Source of the DNA: Polyangiaceae bacterium
GTDB lineage: Bacteria > Myxococcota_A > Polyangia > Polyangiales > Polyangiaceae
DNA: 64,000 bases
Direction of reading: 5' to 3'
Assembly: GCA_041389725.1 (NCBI GenBank)
Contig: JAWKRG010000004.1
Coordinates: 930,001 to 994,000, forward strand
The notes under the pieces: generated by a model
Told to the model about the DNA's origin: nothing
Database searches by the model: none
The model's input: only the letters and a program-made list of their open reading frames with translations
Program-made: the position numbers and the translations under genes
Part shown: positions 31,966 to 41,195 of the stretch, in pieces
Numbering within the stretch: position 1 is the first letter of the stretch
How the letters are laid out: each line of letters begins with the position of its first letter

Positions 31966-33445
31966 TGGTCGCTCCCACCACGAAGCGAAAGCTCTCCACT
32001 TCGGCGCCATCATCGAAGGTTTCCGTTCCGATCCCGAACAGTATCTCGAAGCTGTGATCGCGCTGGCCAGTCGTGCGCAGCCCCAGGTCCGCCGATTGTC
32101 GCAGCAGGCCCAGGTCGAATCCGTCCAAGTGTTCCCCAAACACGTTGCCGACTGCATAGTGCAGCGTGCCATCGAGCCAAACCCAAACCGGCCACTGGTA
32201 CTCGAGGAGCCCCACGGCTCCGCTGCGATCGACCAGTCGACCCTCCAAGAATCCGCGCATGGGCCGCGGGCCGCCCAAGGAGACTTGCTCGGTGAATGGG
32301 ATCTCACTGCCCGTCGTGACCGGATCGGCGAAATCCGCGATCAAGGACAGACCAAGCACGCGCTGGTCCCCAGTCAAGTCGACGAAACCGCCCAGCGTCG
32401 CGCCGTAGCGCAGCCAGTGATGTCGAGCAGGGGACGCCAACGAGTTGCGCGGGGCATCACGCAAGCCCGCGCCATGCTCACCGCGCAGTTGTAGTCGAAG
32501 CCCGCTGCCTGGCGGCGACACGAAATCGCTGCCGTCCGGAGCGTCTTCCCAATGTCGCCGCCGTCGCGTGTCGAGGGACGCACTGACCCCTTGTATCAGG
32601 GCGGTGTAGCCGTCGAGCATGCCGGGTGGGTAGGGGTAGCGACCTCGCGCGACTTCATCTGCGACCGTCGGGTCTTCTTCTCCGAAAGCACCAACCTCCG
32701 GGTCGAAGCTCACGTCGCGGAGCGTGACGAAGGCGCCGAAGGAGCTGCTGCGCCAACCTCGTGCTTCATGCTGCAACCCCAGCTCGGTTCGCGTGGCCTT
32801 GAAGCGCGCTTCCTGATCGCCCGAGCGCGGACCGATGCCGTGGAATACCCAATCGGGACGAAAACCATACTCGGCACGCAGCGCCAAGGTCTGCTCATTC
32901 CCTACCTGAAGGCGCTCCGCGAAGTTCAGCAGTAGCCAATCCGTGCCTCCTGTAGCCGCGCGAGCGCGGAGGTCGTTCCCCGGCGCCAAGAAGTCGTTGT
33001 AGAAGAAATAGAGTCCGACGCTCGGGCGAAAGCCGAAGTCCACGAGGCCCGTCGGCACGATGCCGATGTTGTTGTCAGGGCCGAAGGTGAAGAGATCTAC
33101 GAGCTTCTGCGGAACTTCTTCCTCCTCCGCGGTCGACACGACCCACCCCAGGGGCCGTCGGATGACGAACTCACTCACTAGGTAGAGCGGCGAGAGCACG
33201 ACCCTCGGGATCCAGATCAGTACGTCACCCGCAGTCGTGGGCTCTTCCCCGCGACCGTCGTAGTCGGGCACGTCGCGCTCGCCGTCGGACGCAATGGGGG
33301 GATCGGTAGCTTGCGGCGTTGTCGGCTTCGCTGACGAAGGGCGCACCTCCGCCGGCGGAGGTCGGTCCTCCTCTTTGCCGGGCGAAATGCGCGTGACGGC
33401 GGACAGCGCGAGCACGCCCAAGATGCATCGTAGCGTGCGAGCCAA
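31955..33445 (-). CDS. BamA/TamA-family outer-membrane barrel protein
   Basis: 496 residues with a signal peptide and a Pro-rich spacer to about residue 65. The rest is beta-barrel-like, ending in Phe (GATSGF). The motif GGPRPMRGFLEGRLVDRSG near residue 400 is the conserved RGF-type loop of Omp85/surface-antigen (D15) barrels. POTRA domains are not seen, so it is a short barrel without the usual periplasmic part. The next gene, a lipoprotein, overlaps by 11 nt; the two may form one envelope complex. Confidence 0.85.
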   Translation of the reverse strand: MARTLRCILGVLALSAVTRISPGKEEDRPPPAEVRPSSAKPTTPQATDPPIASDGERDVPDYDGRGEEPTTAGDVLIWIPRVVLSPLYLVSEFVIRRPLGWVVSTAEEEEVPQKLVDLFTFGPDNNIGIVPTGLVDFGFRPSVGLYFFYNDFLAPGNDLRARAATGGTDWLLLNFAERLQVGNEQTLALRAEYGFRPDWVFHGIGPRSGDQEARFKATRTELGLQHEARGWRSSSFGAFVTLRDVSFDPEVGAFGEEDPTVADEVARGRYPYPPGMLDGYTALIQGVSASLDTRRRRHWEDAPDGSDFVSPPGSGLRLQLRGEHGAGLRDAPRNSLASPARHHWLRYGATLGGFVDLTGDQRVLGLSLIADFADPVTTGSEIPFTEQVSLGGPRPMRGFLEGRLVDRSGAVGLLEYQWPVWVWLDGTLHYAVGNVFGEHLDGFDLGLLRQSADLGLRTTGQRDHSFEILFGIGTETFDDGAEVESFRFVVGATSGF

Positions 33446-33653
33446 CTCCCGGTGACTCTAGGCGAAACTCCTGCGGCGCCGCAACGAAGGGCCCACCCCC
33501 TGCTCGGGTCGGGAAATCATGGGTGGGATTCTGGCCCGCAGGCTTCGGTTACTACCCCTCAGCCCGTCGCTACCCGCCCGGCCCCTCAAACGCGCCAAAG
33601 GGAGAGGTTTCCGATGCGTCGCCAGCTCGAACGCTCGAGCGTGCGGTTCCCGC

Positions 33654-35333
33654 TCAAGGCATGACTTCGATCGCCGTCGCGCCGATGGCGTCCGTCGTGC
33701 CGTCGTCCGCGTACAGCTTGACGTAGTACGTGCCCGCATCGAGGCCAGCCGGCACGGTGAGGGTCGTGGACAGCTTTCCGCCGTCGAAGCTCTTGCTGAG
33801 CTTGGCAACGACCTTGTCGTTCGCGGTCTGGTAGTTCGCCATGATGGCGTCGTCGCGGCCGGGCTCGCCGTCAGCGGGGACTGGCACCAGGGCTCCTGCG
33901 ATCACGGAGCGCTTGGTTTCCAGCGTGAGGTAGGCCGTCCCTTTGTTCACTCGAGGCAAACTCGCGTCCAGTTTCAGCTGTCCGCCCGCCGCGACCTTGG
34001 TTGGCGACACGTCGACGGTCGCGTCAGACTTTGGATAAGCCAGGCGCATGGCCGGATCCCCGAACAGCGTGTACATGTGCAAGTGCGTCGCGTTCAGAGC
34101 GTCCATCTCGCCAGGCTTCAGCACCAGAGTTGCCGCGCCCGCGATCTTGGAGCGAATGGCGTCGTCGTTTTCCAGCAAGCGATGCTTGGCCCGGACGAAG
34201 GCCTCCCCGACTGTGGGGGCACGCTCCGCGCCTAAGGTCTGCGCCAACTCGTAGATGAAGATGCCGTTGTTGACCGGGTTGGAGATCTCCGTCGCCGAGA
34301 GCACGGCCGGGGGGCCTCCCGGCGTCTTCAGCACCGCTTCACTGAGGCTTTCGCCAGTGTCGAACTTCCCTGTCAAGCATGCCACCAAGGTGAGAATCGG
34401 TGGGCGGTGGCGCGCATCGAGCTTCGACAGCTGCGCCGTGTCCAAGATCGGATGCAGCTTGCCGTTCCACTTGAGATTGGCGAACTGGTTCTCGAAGCCA
34501 TGCCCAATGTAGGTCACCATCAACGAGCCCTCGTTGATGCGTTCGTAGACCTTGTCGCTGAACTTCTCGGGAACGTAGACGTACGGCGAGGGTTGACTCG
34601 CGTAGGTCATGGTGATGTCGAAGGGGTAGGGCATTGCTTCGACGATGTCGAAGGCCCACTGCTCGATGATCGGATCGTAGCTGGGGCCGTAGCCAGGAGT
34701 GCTTGCAAACAGATTGAAGCGTCGATTCCAAGCTCCGACTTCGTAGTTCTTCTCGTACGCTTCGACTTTGGCGCGGACGGCGTCGACCTGGTCGTCGCTC
34801 GTGAGGGGCAGGCGACCGAGTGCAAGGTCCGGCACGTTGTCGCCGTCCATGTCAGCGTAAACGTTGTCACTGGTGATCTGCTTCGACGTAAAAGCGTCGT
34901 AGAACTCGCCGGTGGGGATGGTGTCGTTCGATCCCTTCCACGGCCCGTCGGCATCGCCGATCAGCAGCACGAAGAAGGGCGCACCGGGGTTTCGCGCATC
35001 GTACTGGGTGGAGATGAAGTCACGGATCTGGGTGACCGCGCCATCGTTGTCCGGTGCGTCTTTCACCAGTTCACTGACCAGGGCGAGCTTGACGTCATGC
35101 CCCTCGGCGACTCGGAAGTCTCGATAGCGCGCTGCGGACGCGGCCAAGGAGTCTGCGGCGACGATGACGTAGTCGGAGCCCGTTCCGCCTCCCGTGTTGG
35201 CGCCGCCGCTGCCACTCGCCCCGGAGCTTCCTCCCGTGGCGGGTGCACCTCCCTCCGAACCCGTGGGCTCTCCGTCGTTGGAGCCGCAACCGAACACCAT
35301 GAGCGAGACGACGAGCAAAGCCAACCGCACCAT
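33654..35333 (-). CDS. C25 (gingipain-like) peptidase lipoprotein
   Basis: 559 residues. ATG 35333 gives a lipoprotein signal with FGC (Cys 16) and a short Gly/Ser linker; a GTG two codons earlier is possible. The C25 core occupies about 50-420, with the caspase-like catalytic pair: His 278 in TYIGHG and Cys 319 in TLVACLTG. Repeated Asp-rich loops (DMDGDNVPDLALG) may bind calcium. The last ~120 residues are an Ig-like beta domain. An active, surface-attached Cys protease is predicted. Single gene, with an operon-less 200-bp gap on each side. Confidence 0.88.
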   Translation of the reverse strand: MVRLALLVVSLMVFGCGSNDGEPTGSEGGAPATGGSSGASGSGGANTGGGTGSDYVIVAADSLAASAARYRDFRVAEGHDVKLALVSELVKDAPDNDGAVTQIRDFISTQYDARNPGAPFFVLLIGDADGPWKGSNDTIPTGEFYDAFTSKQITSDNVYADMDGDNVPDLALGRLPLTSDDQVDAVRAKVEAYEKNYEVGAWNRRFNLFASTPGYGPSYDPIIEQWAFDIVEAMPYPFDITMTYASQPSPYVYVPEKFSDKVYERINEGSLMVTYIGHGFENQFANLKWNGKLHPILDTAQLSKLDARHRPPILTLVACLTGKFDTGESLSEAVLKTPGGPPAVLSATEISNPVNNGIFIYELAQTLGAERAPTVGEAFVRAKHRLLENDDAIRSKIAGAATLVLKPGEMDALNATHLHMYTLFGDPAMRLAYPKSDATVDVSPTKVAAGGQLKLDASLPRVNKGTAYLTLETKRSVIAGALVPVPADGEPGRDDAIMANYQTANDKVVAKLSKSFDGGKLSTTLTVPAGLDAGTYYVKLYADDGTTDAIGATAIEVMP

Positions 35334-35511
35334 GCCCACAGGCTGAGCCCCGAAACGGGCCTCGGCTACTCGCCGGCAACCCTAGTGCATCGCGCCGAGA
35401 TCATGGAGGATTTGGCAGGGTCGCGACGCCGCGCTCGCCGCGGTTGCGTCGCTTGCTTCCAGTGCCGGATGGGCGCTTTCGGGGGCCGGACTCGTAGACT
35501 CCGCGCTGCGT

Positions 35512-36282
35512 TCAGCGGAACAACACGTCCTGCGAGAAAGTGACGACGCGCCCGCTGCTGCCTTGGCCATAGGTTAGCGTGCCGCTTCTCAACACGTTGT
35601 GAGTGTTCTTCGACGTGTAGCCGAGCTCGAGGACGAGTCGGGCTCCGTCCGGAACCTCACAGGACTGGAGCGGGACCGGCTGGGACGGCTTGCCCCTCGG
35701 GAACAGCGCCCACTCGTGCTCTGGGGCGGGCTCGGTCCAGTCCGCCAGCACGCAGATCAGCGAGTCTGCCCACGCCACCAAGTGAATGTGGGTGAAGTAG
35801 TCGGCCGCCGGTGCGCTCTGGTCCACAGTGATGTCCCAGGTCAAGTCGCCGGAAAGGGTCTGGGCGGCCAAAGGGGGGCTAACGGTACGGAGCAGCGCCA
35901 CGTTCCACGGAGTGGTGAGCGTGTCCTCGGACGACGCGGCGGTTTGGACCGGTCCGGCCACCTCGAACCCCAGCACCATCGGCCCAATCGCGAGAATGGT
36001 CGGGTCGATCTGATCCCATGCGCCGACAAAACCGCTGAGGTTCGGCGGCGGCTGATCGACAGGAACCGACGTCAAGTACAGATTCTTGTGCGGCGTGGCT
36101 GCCTGCCCGCCCCCGCCGCTGGCGCCACTGGAGCCGCCCCCGACGCCAAAGGCGCCAAACCCGCCAGTGCCGCCTACCGTGCCGCCGCTACCCGCCGCAC
36201 CACCCCCACCCGCGCCCGAGTTGCCGCTGCCACCGCAGCCAACCGAGACGAGCAATCCTGCAAGAAGACAAGCCGGTTTCAT
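35512..36282 (-). CDS. Hypothetical lipoprotein with Gly-rich linker
   Basis: 256 residues. ATG 36282 (GGGAG six bases upstream) starts a signal with lipobox VGC (Cys 16). A Gly/Ala/Ser linker runs to about residue 62. The remaining ~190 residues look like a beta-sandwich (DYFTHIHLVAWAD, ARLVLELGYTSKN) with two Cys probably paired. No catalytic motif is recognised. Confidence 0.72.
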   Translation of the reverse strand: MKPACLLAGLLVSVGCGGSGNSGAGGGGAAGSGGTVGGTGGFGAFGVGGGSSGASGGGGQAATPHKNLYLTSVPVDQPPPNLSGFVGAWDQIDPTILAIGPMVLGFEVAGPVQTAASSEDTLTTPWNVALLRTVSPPLAAQTLSGDLTWDITVDQSAPAADYFTHIHLVAWADSLICVLADWTEPAPEHEWALFPRGKPSQPVPLQSCEVPDGARLVLELGYTSKNTHNVLRSGTLTYGQGSSGRVVTFSQDVLFR

Positions 36283-36467
36283 GAGATTCTCCCTTGGACG
36301 GCTGTCGGACGACGTCGTTCCAACCAAACGTCTTTCACTGCTGCACGAATGCCCGCACCGTGGGTGAGTGGTTCAACTATCTTCCTCTTCGTCGCCGGCT
36401 TCAGAAAGTGCAACCGGAAACGACAATGCGCCTGGAAGATCGACCCCTCTGCTACCGTATCGGGGGC

Positions 36468-37352
36468 ATGTCGACCTCTACTCGACCCTCGATTGCGGCG
36501 ATCTCCCGCACCACCAACGGAATTCGGCTGGGACGACGTGGCCTGCTGGGCTTGGCCGCCCTCTCCAGCGTGACCGCGGCCTGTGAAGCCATCGGCATGC
36601 GGGCGACGATCGTCACCACCAAGACCGAGAACGGGAAAACCACGACCCGAGTTCGCGAGGCGAAGAACTGGGACGAGTTCGAGCAGGCGATGGGCGAGGT
36701 GGCCACGGACTTCAGCGACTTCGCGAAGAAGGTCGGCGCCACCACCGCGAAGTTGGTGAAAGAACTCGTCGACGTGCCGCCCCCAGGCCAGGTGAAGCTG
36801 GGGCAACTCGCCGCGAGCTTGCAGCCTTTCGAAGGGGACGTGCGCTACGACTACATCAAGGTCGCGAGCATGAACCCCAACGCCGACTACGACTTCAAGT
36901 ACGTCCAGATCGGCATGCCCGAGTACGACAACTTCTTTCGTGCCTCTGCCGAGATGTACGCGACCGCCTACCAGTTGATGGAGACGGGGCGCCACGTGCA
37001 CATGGCGACCTACAAGCTCAAGGGCGAGGACGCTCCATCGGACGTGGAGCGTGGCGACCGCAAGATCCGCAAGAACGAGATCGAGGGGGCCCTGAAGGAG
37101 ATCGAATCGAGCGTGGCAGACGGCTCCGAGAAGATCACCAAGCTGTGGATGAGCACCGCAGAACTCGGAGCGCAGTTGGCCGCCAAGGCCGCAGAAACGG
37201 CGCAGACCGGAGTGGCGTTGGTCGCTAGCGCTCCGACTCAGATCCTCAACCCGAAGCTCCTCCTCCACCTCAAGCTGATCGTGCAAGGGCTCGAGCAGAG
37301 CGTCAGCATGGTAAAGGACACCGGCAAGCTGCTGACGGAAATCGTAGCCTAG
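36468..37352 (+). CDS. Hypothetical Tat/lipoprotein, helical
   Basis: 294 residues. The N-terminus RLGRRGLLGLAALSSVTAAC has both a twin-arginine pair and a lipobox TAAC (Cys about 39). The mature part is mostly long amphipathic helices with Lys/Glu/Ala (NWDEFEQAMGEVATDFSDFAKK, EIEGALKEIESSVADGSEKI). Composition and length suggest a coiled-coil or helical-bundle protein at the envelope. No family recognised. It is divergent from the gene at 36282, with 185 bp between. Confidence 0.72.
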   Translation: MSTSTRPSIAAISRTTNGIRLGRRGLLGLAALSSVTAACEAIGMRATIVTTKTENGKTTTRVREAKNWDEFEQAMGEVATDFSDFAKKVGATTAKLVKELVDVPPPGQVKLGQLAASLQPFEGDVRYDYIKVASMNPNADYDFKYVQIGMPEYDNFFRASAEMYATAYQLMETGRHVHMATYKLKGEDAPSDVERGDRKIRKNEIEGALKEIESSVADGSEKITKLWMSTAELGAQLAAKAAETAQTGVALVASAPTQILNPKLLLHLKLIVQGLEQSVSMVKDTGKLLTEIVA

Positions 37353-37487
37353 CCTCTTCGCGGACCCGCGTGGCGGCCGACTCGCCGCGCCCGATGCAGG
37401 GGCCCGACTCTCGACGCTCCGTGCGCAGCAACCCTAGCAGCTCTGATCCCACTTGAACCGAGAGTAGCTCTCGGGTGGAGTGGCGTC

Positions 37488-38546
37488 ATGGCACACCGCC
37501 CACGCGGCACCCGTGCGCTCTGCTGGAGCGGTTGGGTCGGGCTTTGCCTTTTCTCGGCTACGGTTGCGGCGCAGGCGCAGGAAGAAGCGCCTTCGTTTGC
37601 CGTCGAGTACGACGCGCCCAACGAGTGCCCGTCGCGCGATGACTTCGTACGCCAGATCTCTGCGAGGACGAAACGGGGACGTTTGGGCGCTGCGGGGCCT
37701 GGGACGCGAACCTTCACGGTGCAGGTTGACTCCCGCGGCGGCACGATGACCATTCGCGAGCCCGACGGCGCGCATTCGACACGGGACGTGCCAGCCGAGA
37801 ATTGCAGAGACGCCGTTGCTGCTCTCGCGGTCATCGCGGCGCTCGTACTCGATCCCGAGGCGGACACGAGTGAGCTGCCGACGGGAATCCTTCCACCTGT
37901 TGATGCGCCTTCCGCTACGCCCGTGCCGCCGAATCGGCAGCCGGCCCGTCGCACACAGGGCTCCCCAGCCTCCAGCGCGCCGGCGTCGCCCCATGAAGTG
38001 CGGTCCTCGCGCGCCGAGGCCAAGTGGCGTGTTGGAATGGGCGTGGCTTTGCTCGCGACCGATACCGTTGCTCCCGACCCCGTGCTTTCAGCCATGCCTT
38101 TCGTAGATCTGGCGCTGGACACCATCAACCTGCTGGCCCCTTCGGTGCGCCTGGGAGTGACACGAGCCAAGAGCGGCGTGCTGTCCACGAGCAAGGGGGA
38201 TGCTCAGTTGACCTGGACGGCAGTACGCGCAACCGCATGCCCGATCCGATGGCCGTCTGAAGGCGCGGCATGGTTGCGCCCATGCGGTTCCATGGACCTT
38301 GGCCGTCTGAGCGGAACGGGGCGCCACACAGTCGATCCGGCCACCGAGTTCGGGTTGTGGTGGGCACTCGGCACGACGATGCGCGCCGGGCTCGACCTGT
38401 TCGATACGCTCCGGGTGGAGTTGGAGGGTGGCGCCATCTTCCCTTTGACCCGCGACCGCTTCTACTTCGACCCAGACATCACCGCGCATGAAGTTCCTGC
38501 GGCCGGCTTCACGGGGGCAATCGGGGTTGGCGTAGTGCTGCCTTGA
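37488..38546 (+). CDS. Putative outer-membrane barrel protein upstream of a sigma factor
   Basis: 352 residues with a cleavable signal (ATVAAQA). After a Cys-containing globular segment (about 30-120) and a Pro/Ala/Ser linker, the last ~170 residues alternate hydrophobic and polar residues and end in a barrel-like strand (GFTGAIGVGVVLP). It is followed by a sigma factor gene and a membrane regulator-like gene on the same strand, an arrangement repeated in polyangial genomes. Role unknown. Confidence 0.7.
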   Translation: MAHRPRGTRALCWSGWVGLCLFSATVAAQAQEEAPSFAVEYDAPNECPSRDDFVRQISARTKRGRLGAAGPGTRTFTVQVDSRGGTMTIREPDGAHSTRDVPAENCRDAVAALAVIAALVLDPEADTSELPTGILPPVDAPSATPVPPNRQPARRTQGSPASSAPASPHEVRSSRAEAKWRVGMGVALLATDTVAPDPVLSAMPFVDLALDTINLLAPSVRLGVTRAKSGVLSTSKGDAQLTWTAVRATACPIRWPSEGAAWLRPCGSMDLGRLSGTGRHTVDPATEFGLWWALGTTMRAGLDLFDTLRVELEGGAIFPLTRDRFYFDPDITAHEVPAAGFTGAIGVGVVLP

Positions 38547-38650
38547 TGGCTCGCGGGGGGGGTCGCGTGGACGCTGACGAAAAAGCCAGGGAGTCGCGGT
38601 CCGGACGTGATCAGTTTTCCTCTTTGGCGACAATACCCCCAGGGAAGACC

Positions 38651-39229
38651 ATGCTCGGCGCCCAAGAGACTGGCGTGACCGCGGTTCCACCGCCGGCTCC
38701 GCGATCCGTCAGGGATCCCCGCCTCGCGCGGCTTCTGAGCGATCACTTTCAGTTCATCTGGCGCTATGTCCGCCGCCTCGGTGTGCCGGACCCTGATGAC
38801 GCAACGCAGCAGGTGTTCATCATCTTGGCGAACAAGCTCGAAGGAGTCGAGCCCGACAGGGAACGCGCGTTCCTCGCTGCCACAGCGGTGCGCGTGGCAG
38901 CCAACGCAAGGCGGCTGCGCGATCGCCGACGGGAACAGGCAAGCGACTCGGCCTTGGCGGAGTCGCCCCACCCCGGGCCCACTCCCGAAGAACTCGTAGA
39001 CCACAAGCGCAAGCGAGAGTTGCTGGACGCGGTGCTGGACATCCTTCCTTTGCCGCTGAGGACTGTGTTCGTCCTGTATGAAATGGAGGGCATGTCGACG
39101 GCCGAAATCGCGCGGATGCTCGACATCCCGATGGGGACCGCGGCCTCGCGTCTCCGTCGCGCGCGGGAGTTGTTTCAAGGTGAGGTTGCTCGTTTGCGTG
39201 AGCGTGGGGAGAGCGGAGGCAAGTCGTGA
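38651..39229 (+). CDS. ECF-type RNA polymerase sigma factor
   Basis: 192 residues from ATG 38651 (AGGGA 6 nt upstream); the open frame extends 36 codons further upstream. Region 2 reads LSDHFQFIWRYVRRLGVPDPDDATQQVFIILANK; region 4 is a clear helix-turn-helix (LRTVFVLYEMEGMSTAEIARMLDIPMGTAASRLRRARE). It directs RNA polymerase to alternative promoters. GTGA overlap with the following membrane-protein gene suggests that the latter is its partner. Confidence 0.92.
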   Translation: MLGAQETGVTAVPPPAPRSVRDPRLARLLSDHFQFIWRYVRRLGVPDPDDATQQVFIILANKLEGVEPDRERAFLAATAVRVAANARRLRDRRREQASDSALAESPHPGPTPEELVDHKRKRELLDAVLDILPLPLRTVFVLYEMEGMSTAEIARMLDIPMGTAASRLRRARELFQGEVARLRERGESGGKS

Positions 39230-40041
39230 AGGAACCAGAACGTTTCATCGACGGTGATCCCGAGGACTTGGCTGCGCAGCTATTGGCCAGCGCAAAACTG
39301 GACGCTCCCGAGCCCGAGGTGCTTCGCGCGACGGCAGCGGCCCTCGGGGTAGTGGGCACCGTCGCAGGCGCGGGAGGGGCAGCTGCGACTGGCGCCTTGT
39401 CGAGTTCGACTCAGGTCGGGGCCGTCGCCAAGTCGGGGGCAACGCTCCTGGCACCCAAGATCGGCGCGAGCATCATGATCAAGTGGGCGGGCGTGGGGGC
39501 AGTCGTCGGGCTAGTCACGGCTGGTGGGACCATCGTTGCGACCAGCCCAACTCCGAAGCCCGCTTCCTCACAGGCTTGGGCAGCAGGCAGCCCCTCTGGC
39601 GACGTTTCTCGACTCGCGGCCACGCCTAGGACCACCTCCTCCGCCCTGGCCCTAGCATTGGCGGAGCCGCCCTCGGCAGGCGTCCGCACCTCCACGGCCC
39701 CTCCGAGCGCGCCAAGGCGGATGGTTCGCGAAGAACCTCCTTCCGAAACCGTGACTCAACCGGGAGAAACGGCGCTGTCACGTGAAGTGAAAACACTCGA
39801 CCGAGCGAAGCGTGCGCTTGCGGCCGAGGACCCGCAGCGTGCTCTGCGAACCCTGGACGAGTACGCCAAGTCGAGCGCGACAGGCGTGCTCGACCCTGAA
39901 GCGCAGGTCCTTCGCATTCAGGCGTTGCGCAAGCAGGGTCGTGTCGCTGAGGCGCGCGTACTTGCTTCGGAGTTTCTGATCAAGCACCCCGATTCCTCAC
40001 ATGCTGCTCGGCTGCGGGAGTTTTTGGCATCGGGAAAATGA
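39226..40041 (+). CDS. Putative anti-sigma-like membrane protein
   Basis: 271 residues from GTG 39226 that overlaps the sigma-factor stop (GTGA). A short cytoplasmic part (about 1-80) is followed by one hydrophobic segment (about 83-105), a Pro/Ser/Ala-rich linker and a C-terminal helical domain (about 180-270) with TPR-like repeats (AEDPQRALRTLDEYAKS, GRVAEARVLASEFLIKHP). The layout suits a membrane-bound regulator that holds or releases the sigma factor; no classical zinc-binding anti-sigma motif is present. Confidence 0.7.
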   Translation: MKEPERFIDGDPEDLAAQLLASAKLDAPEPEVLRATAAALGVVGTVAGAGGAAATGALSSSTQVGAVAKSGATLLAPKIGASIMIKWAGVGAVVGLVTAGGTIVATSPTPKPASSQAWAAGSPSGDVSRLAATPRTTSSALALALAEPPSAGVRTSTAPPSAPRRMVREEPPSETVTQPGETALSREVKTLDRAKRALAAEDPQRALRTLDEYAKSSATGVLDPEAQVLRIQALRKQGRVAEARVLASEFLIKHPDSSHAARLREFLASGK

Positions 40042-40116
40042 CAAGCAAGTGATCAGATCGGCACTGGGACGACATTGCCCACGCAGATGCCGGTAGCGGT
40101 TCCCGAGGAGGCAGTG

Positions 40117-40929
40117 ATGAGACTTCGCAATGTTGCTTCATGTTTGTTCACCATCGCCCTGGTGAGTGCTTGTATTTCCGAAGACCACCGCTTGGGCAGC
40201 GGCGGGCAAGGCGTTGGCGCATCCGGTGCAGCCGGTAGCGCAGGTACAGCAGGTGCCGGTGCGGCACCTGGCGGTTCTGGCTCAGGTGGCGCTGGAGGTG
40301 ACCCCTGTGCCGGACTGACTTTGCCTGATTGCCCTGAGCAGTGTGCCGCCAACGCCTTCGCAGAATGCGGGATGCCGTGTGCCAACGAAGGAGCAGCGTG
40401 CGGCAACGAAATCGGCGACGGCATGACGTGCACGGGGGGGACTTGGCAATGCACGGTGCACCCGCCCCTTGGTCCGGGCTGCAACTTGGTGTGCCGCCCC
40501 GCAGCTGATCCTTGCGCTGGGGTGACCCTGCCCGACTGTCCCGCGGAATGCCCGTCGGACTACACGGCCCTTTGCGGACAGCCTTGCCTCCAGGAGGGCG
40601 CAGCGTGTGGAAACGAAATTGGCGACGGCATGACGTGCACGGGGGGGACTTGGCAATGCACGGTGCACCCGCCTCTCGGGAAGGGGTGCAATCTCGTCTG
40701 CCGTCGGGACCAGTCCGATCCTTGCGTCGGTCAATCGCTGCCGACTTGCCCCCCGCAGTGTAGCCCAGGTTCGACAGCCAACTGTGGCCAACCCTGCAAT
40801 GTCGAGGGTGAGGAGTGCGGCAACAACATTGGAGATGGCATGACGTGCACGGGAGGGACTTGGCAGTGCACGGTGCACCCGCCCCTTGGACAGGGGTGCA
40901 ACCTCGTTTGCCGAGACTTGCCAGGCTGA
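40117..40929 (+). CDS. Lipoprotein with three near-identical Cys-rich repeats
   Basis: 270 residues. ATG 40117 (GGAGG 5 nt upstream) starts a signal with lipobox VSAC (Cys about 18). A Gly/Ala linker to about residue 62 precedes three tandem units of about 65-70 residues, each with DPC.G..LP.CP..C, then ACGNEIGDGMTC and TGGTWQCTVHPPLG.GCNLVC. Each unit has about nine Cys. The last 45 nt of the units are almost identical at DNA level, which points to recent duplication or gene conversion. A disulphide-rich surface protein; function unknown. Confidence 0.78.
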   Translation: MRLRNVASCLFTIALVSACISEDHRLGSGGQGVGASGAAGSAGTAGAGAAPGGSGSGGAGGDPCAGLTLPDCPEQCAANAFAECGMPCANEGAACGNEIGDGMTCTGGTWQCTVHPPLGPGCNLVCRPAADPCAGVTLPDCPAECPSDYTALCGQPCLQEGAACGNEIGDGMTCTGGTWQCTVHPPLGKGCNLVCRRDQSDPCVGQSLPTCPPQCSPGSTANCGQPCNVEGEECGNNIGDGMTCTGGTWQCTVHPPLGQGCNLVCRDLPG

Positions 40930-40937
40930 GACAGACC

Positions 40938-40973
40938 GTCACGCGGCGTCGCAGAAACGCGGCGCCGCGTGAC
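40938..40973 (+). terminator. Strong GC-rich stem-loop after the Cys-rich lipoprotein
   Basis: GTCACGCGGCG (40938-40948) pairs with CGCCGCGTGAC (40963-40973) over 11 bp. It lies 8 bp after the stop codon at 40929. No T-run follows, so it may act as a terminator only with help. Confidence 0.5.
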
Positions 40974-41023
40974 CCGTCAGGCGCGCCGGGCATCGAGCGT
41001 CAGCGCAAGGAGTCGAGATCTTA

Positions 41024-41195
41024 GGGTCTGTCCGGAAATAACTGCGTCGCGAGACCGCCGAGACCGAAGCGAGGCGGGCGCCCGAGGAGCGAGCACCGGA
41101 GGGCTACTGAAGTAGCTCGAGGAGCGCAGCGACGAGGCCGCACGCCGCAGCGAGAGGATCGGCGGTCATAGCAGCTGTTATTTCCGGACAGACCC
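41024..41195. mobile_element. MITE-like element with terminal inverted repeats and TTA target duplication
   Basis: A 172-bp non-coding unit. Its ends are exact inverted repeats: GGGTCTGTCCGGAAATAAC at 41024-41042 and its complement at 41177-41195. It is bracketed by a direct TTA (41021-41023 and 41196-41198), a typical 3-bp target duplication. It has no transposase. The right TTA is, on the minus strand, the TAA stop codon of tpiA. An origin from an IS5-type element with 3-bp duplications is possible. Confidence 0.75.

Noticed and set aside
41024..41195. The inverted-repeat unit as the tpiA terminator
   Set aside because: The arms are 134 nt apart with exact ends and a TTA duplication, which fits a transposed element better.
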